Shown here: piece after piece, positions 13,824 through 15,407 of the stretch
How the letters are laid out: the number at the start of each line of letters is the position of its first letter
Position numbering within the stretch: the first letter of the stretch is position 1
Source: Rhizorhabdus sp.
GTDB taxonomy: Bacteria > Pseudomonadota > Alphaproteobacteria > Sphingomonadales > Sphingomonadaceae
Length of the DNA stretch: 15,407 bases
Direction: 5' to 3'
Assembly: GCA_004297635.1 (NCBI GenBank)
Contig: SCUQ01000408.1
Location: 1-15,407 of the forward strand
Program-made: the position numbers and the translations under genes
The notes under the pieces: model-generated
Databases searched by the model: none
Seen by the model: only the letters and a program-made list of their open reading frames with translations
What the model was told of the DNA's origin: nothing

Positions 13824-15407
13824 TCAGTTCGCGCCCAGCCTGGGGCCGGGGCCGTCGGTGAGCTTGCGGTTGAGCCGCTCCGCCTCCCGCTTGTCGGCCT
13901 GGACCAGCGCAGCGCGCCAGGCATAGCGTGCCTCGATCCGCCGTCCGACGGCCCAATAGGCATCGCCGAGATGTTCGTTGATCACCGATTGGCCCGGTTC
14001 GCCCGCGACGGCCCGTTCGAGCGCGGCGATCGCGCCGGCATAATTGCCGCGCTTGAAGTAGAGCCAGCCCAGCGAGTCCGCGATCGCCGCGTCATTGGGG
14101 TCGAGCCCGCTCGCCCGCTCGATGAAGATCTGTGCCTCGACGAGATTCTCGCCCCGGTCGAGCATGCCATAGCCCAGATAGTTGAGCACGATCGGCTGGT
14201 TGGGGGCGAGCTGGCTCGCCTGGCGCAGCATGGCTTTCGCTGACGGCCAGTCGCCGGCGCGGTCGAGGGCGCCGGCCTTCAGGAAAAGATGGGCCCAGCT
14301 CGGCGAGCCCTGCGCCTGATCGATGTCGATGGCGCGCTGATAGGCGCGGGCAGCATCGGCGGGCCGATCGAGATCGGAGAGTATGCCGCCGAGTTCGGTG
14401 AAGGTGGAGGCCGTCGCGCCAGGCTGCTGGGCGGCCCTTTCGGCATCGGCCAGGGCCGCCTGCCGGTCGCCCATGGCCAGCAGGATAGTGCCGCGCTCCT
14501 GGCGCGCTGCCTCGAATAGCGGGTTGTCGGCCGGAACCTGGCCGATCAGCGCGATCGCCGCTGCATGATAGCCGTTCGCCGCGAGCAGGTCGGCGGTTGC
14601 GATCGTCGCGGCGGCATTGCCGGGCGCCAGATGGCTGGCAAGCCGCGCCAGCTGCAGCGAGACCGGCGAGCGGCCATCACCCTTCACGTCGATCGCGAGC
14701 TGCGCGAACAGCTCCGACAGGCCCAGTTCGGCGGTATCGATCGCTCCGCCCAGCGGCCGGCCCGCATCCAGGGCCGCCCGCGCGGCGGCCAGTTCGGGAG
14801 CCCTGCCCTCCAGCACCGCGCGGGCGTTGGCGGTGTCGCCGCGCTTGGCGAGCAGTGCGCCCGCCGCCAGCTGAAGCCGCAGTGAGCGGCTGTCCTGGGC
14901 GACAACCAGGCTGCGCAGATCGGCGAGCGTATCGGAACGGCCCGCGGCGAGCGCGATCAACAGATGATGGTCGCGGGCATAGGCATTGGCGAGCTGCGAG
15001 CCGGGACTCGTCGCCACGAGCCGGGCCGGATCGCTCTTCTTCTGGCCATAGGCCACCCAGCCGCGCATCACCGGGGTCAGGAAGGCGAACATCTGCTCCC
15101 GGTCGATCCGCTGGATCAGGGCGTCGGCGCGTTTCCAGTCGTGCGCGGCCACAGCCTCGGTGAACAGCATCAGCACCGCATCCGGCGGGAGCGCGCCGAG
15201 CCGATCGAGCTGCGCGGCGGCAAGGCCGGCCAGCTTGAAATTGCCGGCGGTCAACGCCTGCCGATAGGCGCGCAACGCCAGCCGCTTGTCGTCGGGCGCG
15301 GCCTCCAGCAGCCTAGCATAGCTGGTCGCGGCGGCATCGGGCATGCCCCCCGCATCGGCGAGCCGGGCGCGGACATATTGCCGCAGTTCGGCCGATGTTT
15401 CGCTGAC
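13824..15407 (-). CDS. Tetratricopeptide repeat protein (5' end beyond the window)
   Basis: The frame is open through the right edge: the bases beyond the internal Met at 15344 continue as VSETSAELRQYVRARLADAGG, so about 527 residues are visible and the N terminus is missing. The protein is alanine-rich and helical throughout. Clear TPR units lie in the C-terminal half (TFTELGGILSDLDRPADAARAYQRAI; APNQPIVLNYLGYGMLDRGENL; PNDAAIADSLGWLYFKRGNY; NEHLGDAYWAVGRRIEARYAWRAAL). The DSLGWLYF and NEHLGDAYW segments mark the conserved alphaproteobacterial TPR family found beside ispE. TPRs are protein-binding scaffolds; the partner is unknown. Whether it has a signal peptide cannot be seen here. It ends 24 nt before ispE and is probably co-transcribed with it. 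Confidence 0.9.
   Translation of the reverse strand, partial: VSETSAELRQYVRARLADAGGMPDAAATSYARLLEAAPDDKRLALRAYRQALTAGNFKLAGLAAAQLDRLGALPPDAVLMLFTEAVAAHDWKRADALIQRIDREQMFAFLTPVMRGWVAYGQKKSDPARLVATSPGSQLANAYARDHHLLIALAAGRSDTLADLRSLVVAQDSRSLRLQLAAGALLAKRGDTANARAVLEGRAPELAAARAALDAGRPLGGAIDTAELGLSELFAQLAIDVKGDGRSPVSLQLARLASHLAPGNAAATIATADLLAANGYHAAAIALIGQVPADNPLFEAARQERGTILLAMGDRQAALADAERAAQQPGATASTFTELGGILSDLDRPADAARAYQRAIDIDQAQGSPSWAHLFLKAGALDRAGDWPSAKAMLRQASQLAPNQPIVLNYLGYGMLDRGENLVEAQIFIERASGLDPNDAAIADSLGWLYFKRGNYAGAIAALERAVAGEPGQSVINEHLGDAYWAVGRRIEARYAWRAALVQADKREAERLNRKLTDGPGPRLGAN

Overview
The window reads as an ordinary chromosomal segment of a high-GC alphaproteobacterium, most likely a sphingomonad (Sphingomonas or a relative). 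The evidence is the strong G/C bias at third codon positions, an ETF-ubiquinone oxidoreductase, a TPR gene directly upstream of ispE, radA-cvpA, a patatin-related DUF3376-type protein, and an interspersed hairpin repeat of a form I associate with sphingomonad genomes. The placement is from gene content and recognition; no search was run. No stretch longer than about 150 bases lacks a gene, and I see no tRNA, rRNA, insertion sequence, CRISPR array, integrase or origin.

Left part (1-3300): a short cysteine-rich zinc-ribbon-like ORF of lower GC sits at the edge, followed by a GFA-family zinc protein on the plus strand. A large patatin-related phospholipase-like gene lies on the minus strand, with a small unknown gene just upstream of it in the same direction.

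Centre (3300-7150), all on the plus strand: radA (recombination and repair), cvpA (membrane protein), a PA0069/SplB-like radical SAM protein and a hemerythrin-domain protein. A hairpin then separates this block from the convergent minus-strand group.

Minus-strand group (7150-10385): a divergent uracil-DNA-glycosylase-like protein overlaps by 4 nt with a soluble lytic transglycosylase. About 150 nt downstream, past a cruciform repeat, comes moaB (molybdenum cofactor). Divergently transcribed from this group is the ETF-QO gene, which links fatty-acid and amino-acid dehydrogenation to the quinone pool and ends in a clear hairpin terminator.

Right part (12200-15407): a small exported protein of unknown role (minus), a WYL-like domain protein without an HTH (plus), and a minus-strand TPR-ispE pair. 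The TPR gene runs off the window edge; ispE is in the MEP isoprenoid pathway.

I do not see a complete undescribed system. The points most worth following are the UDG homologue that has lost its Fe-S cysteines and first catalytic motif, the copies of a cruciform repeat, several genes whose promoter-like hexamers abut the ATG without a Shine-Dalgarno (candidate leaderless mRNAs), inverted repeats at promoter or ribosome-binding positions, and the paired small gene plus patatin gene.
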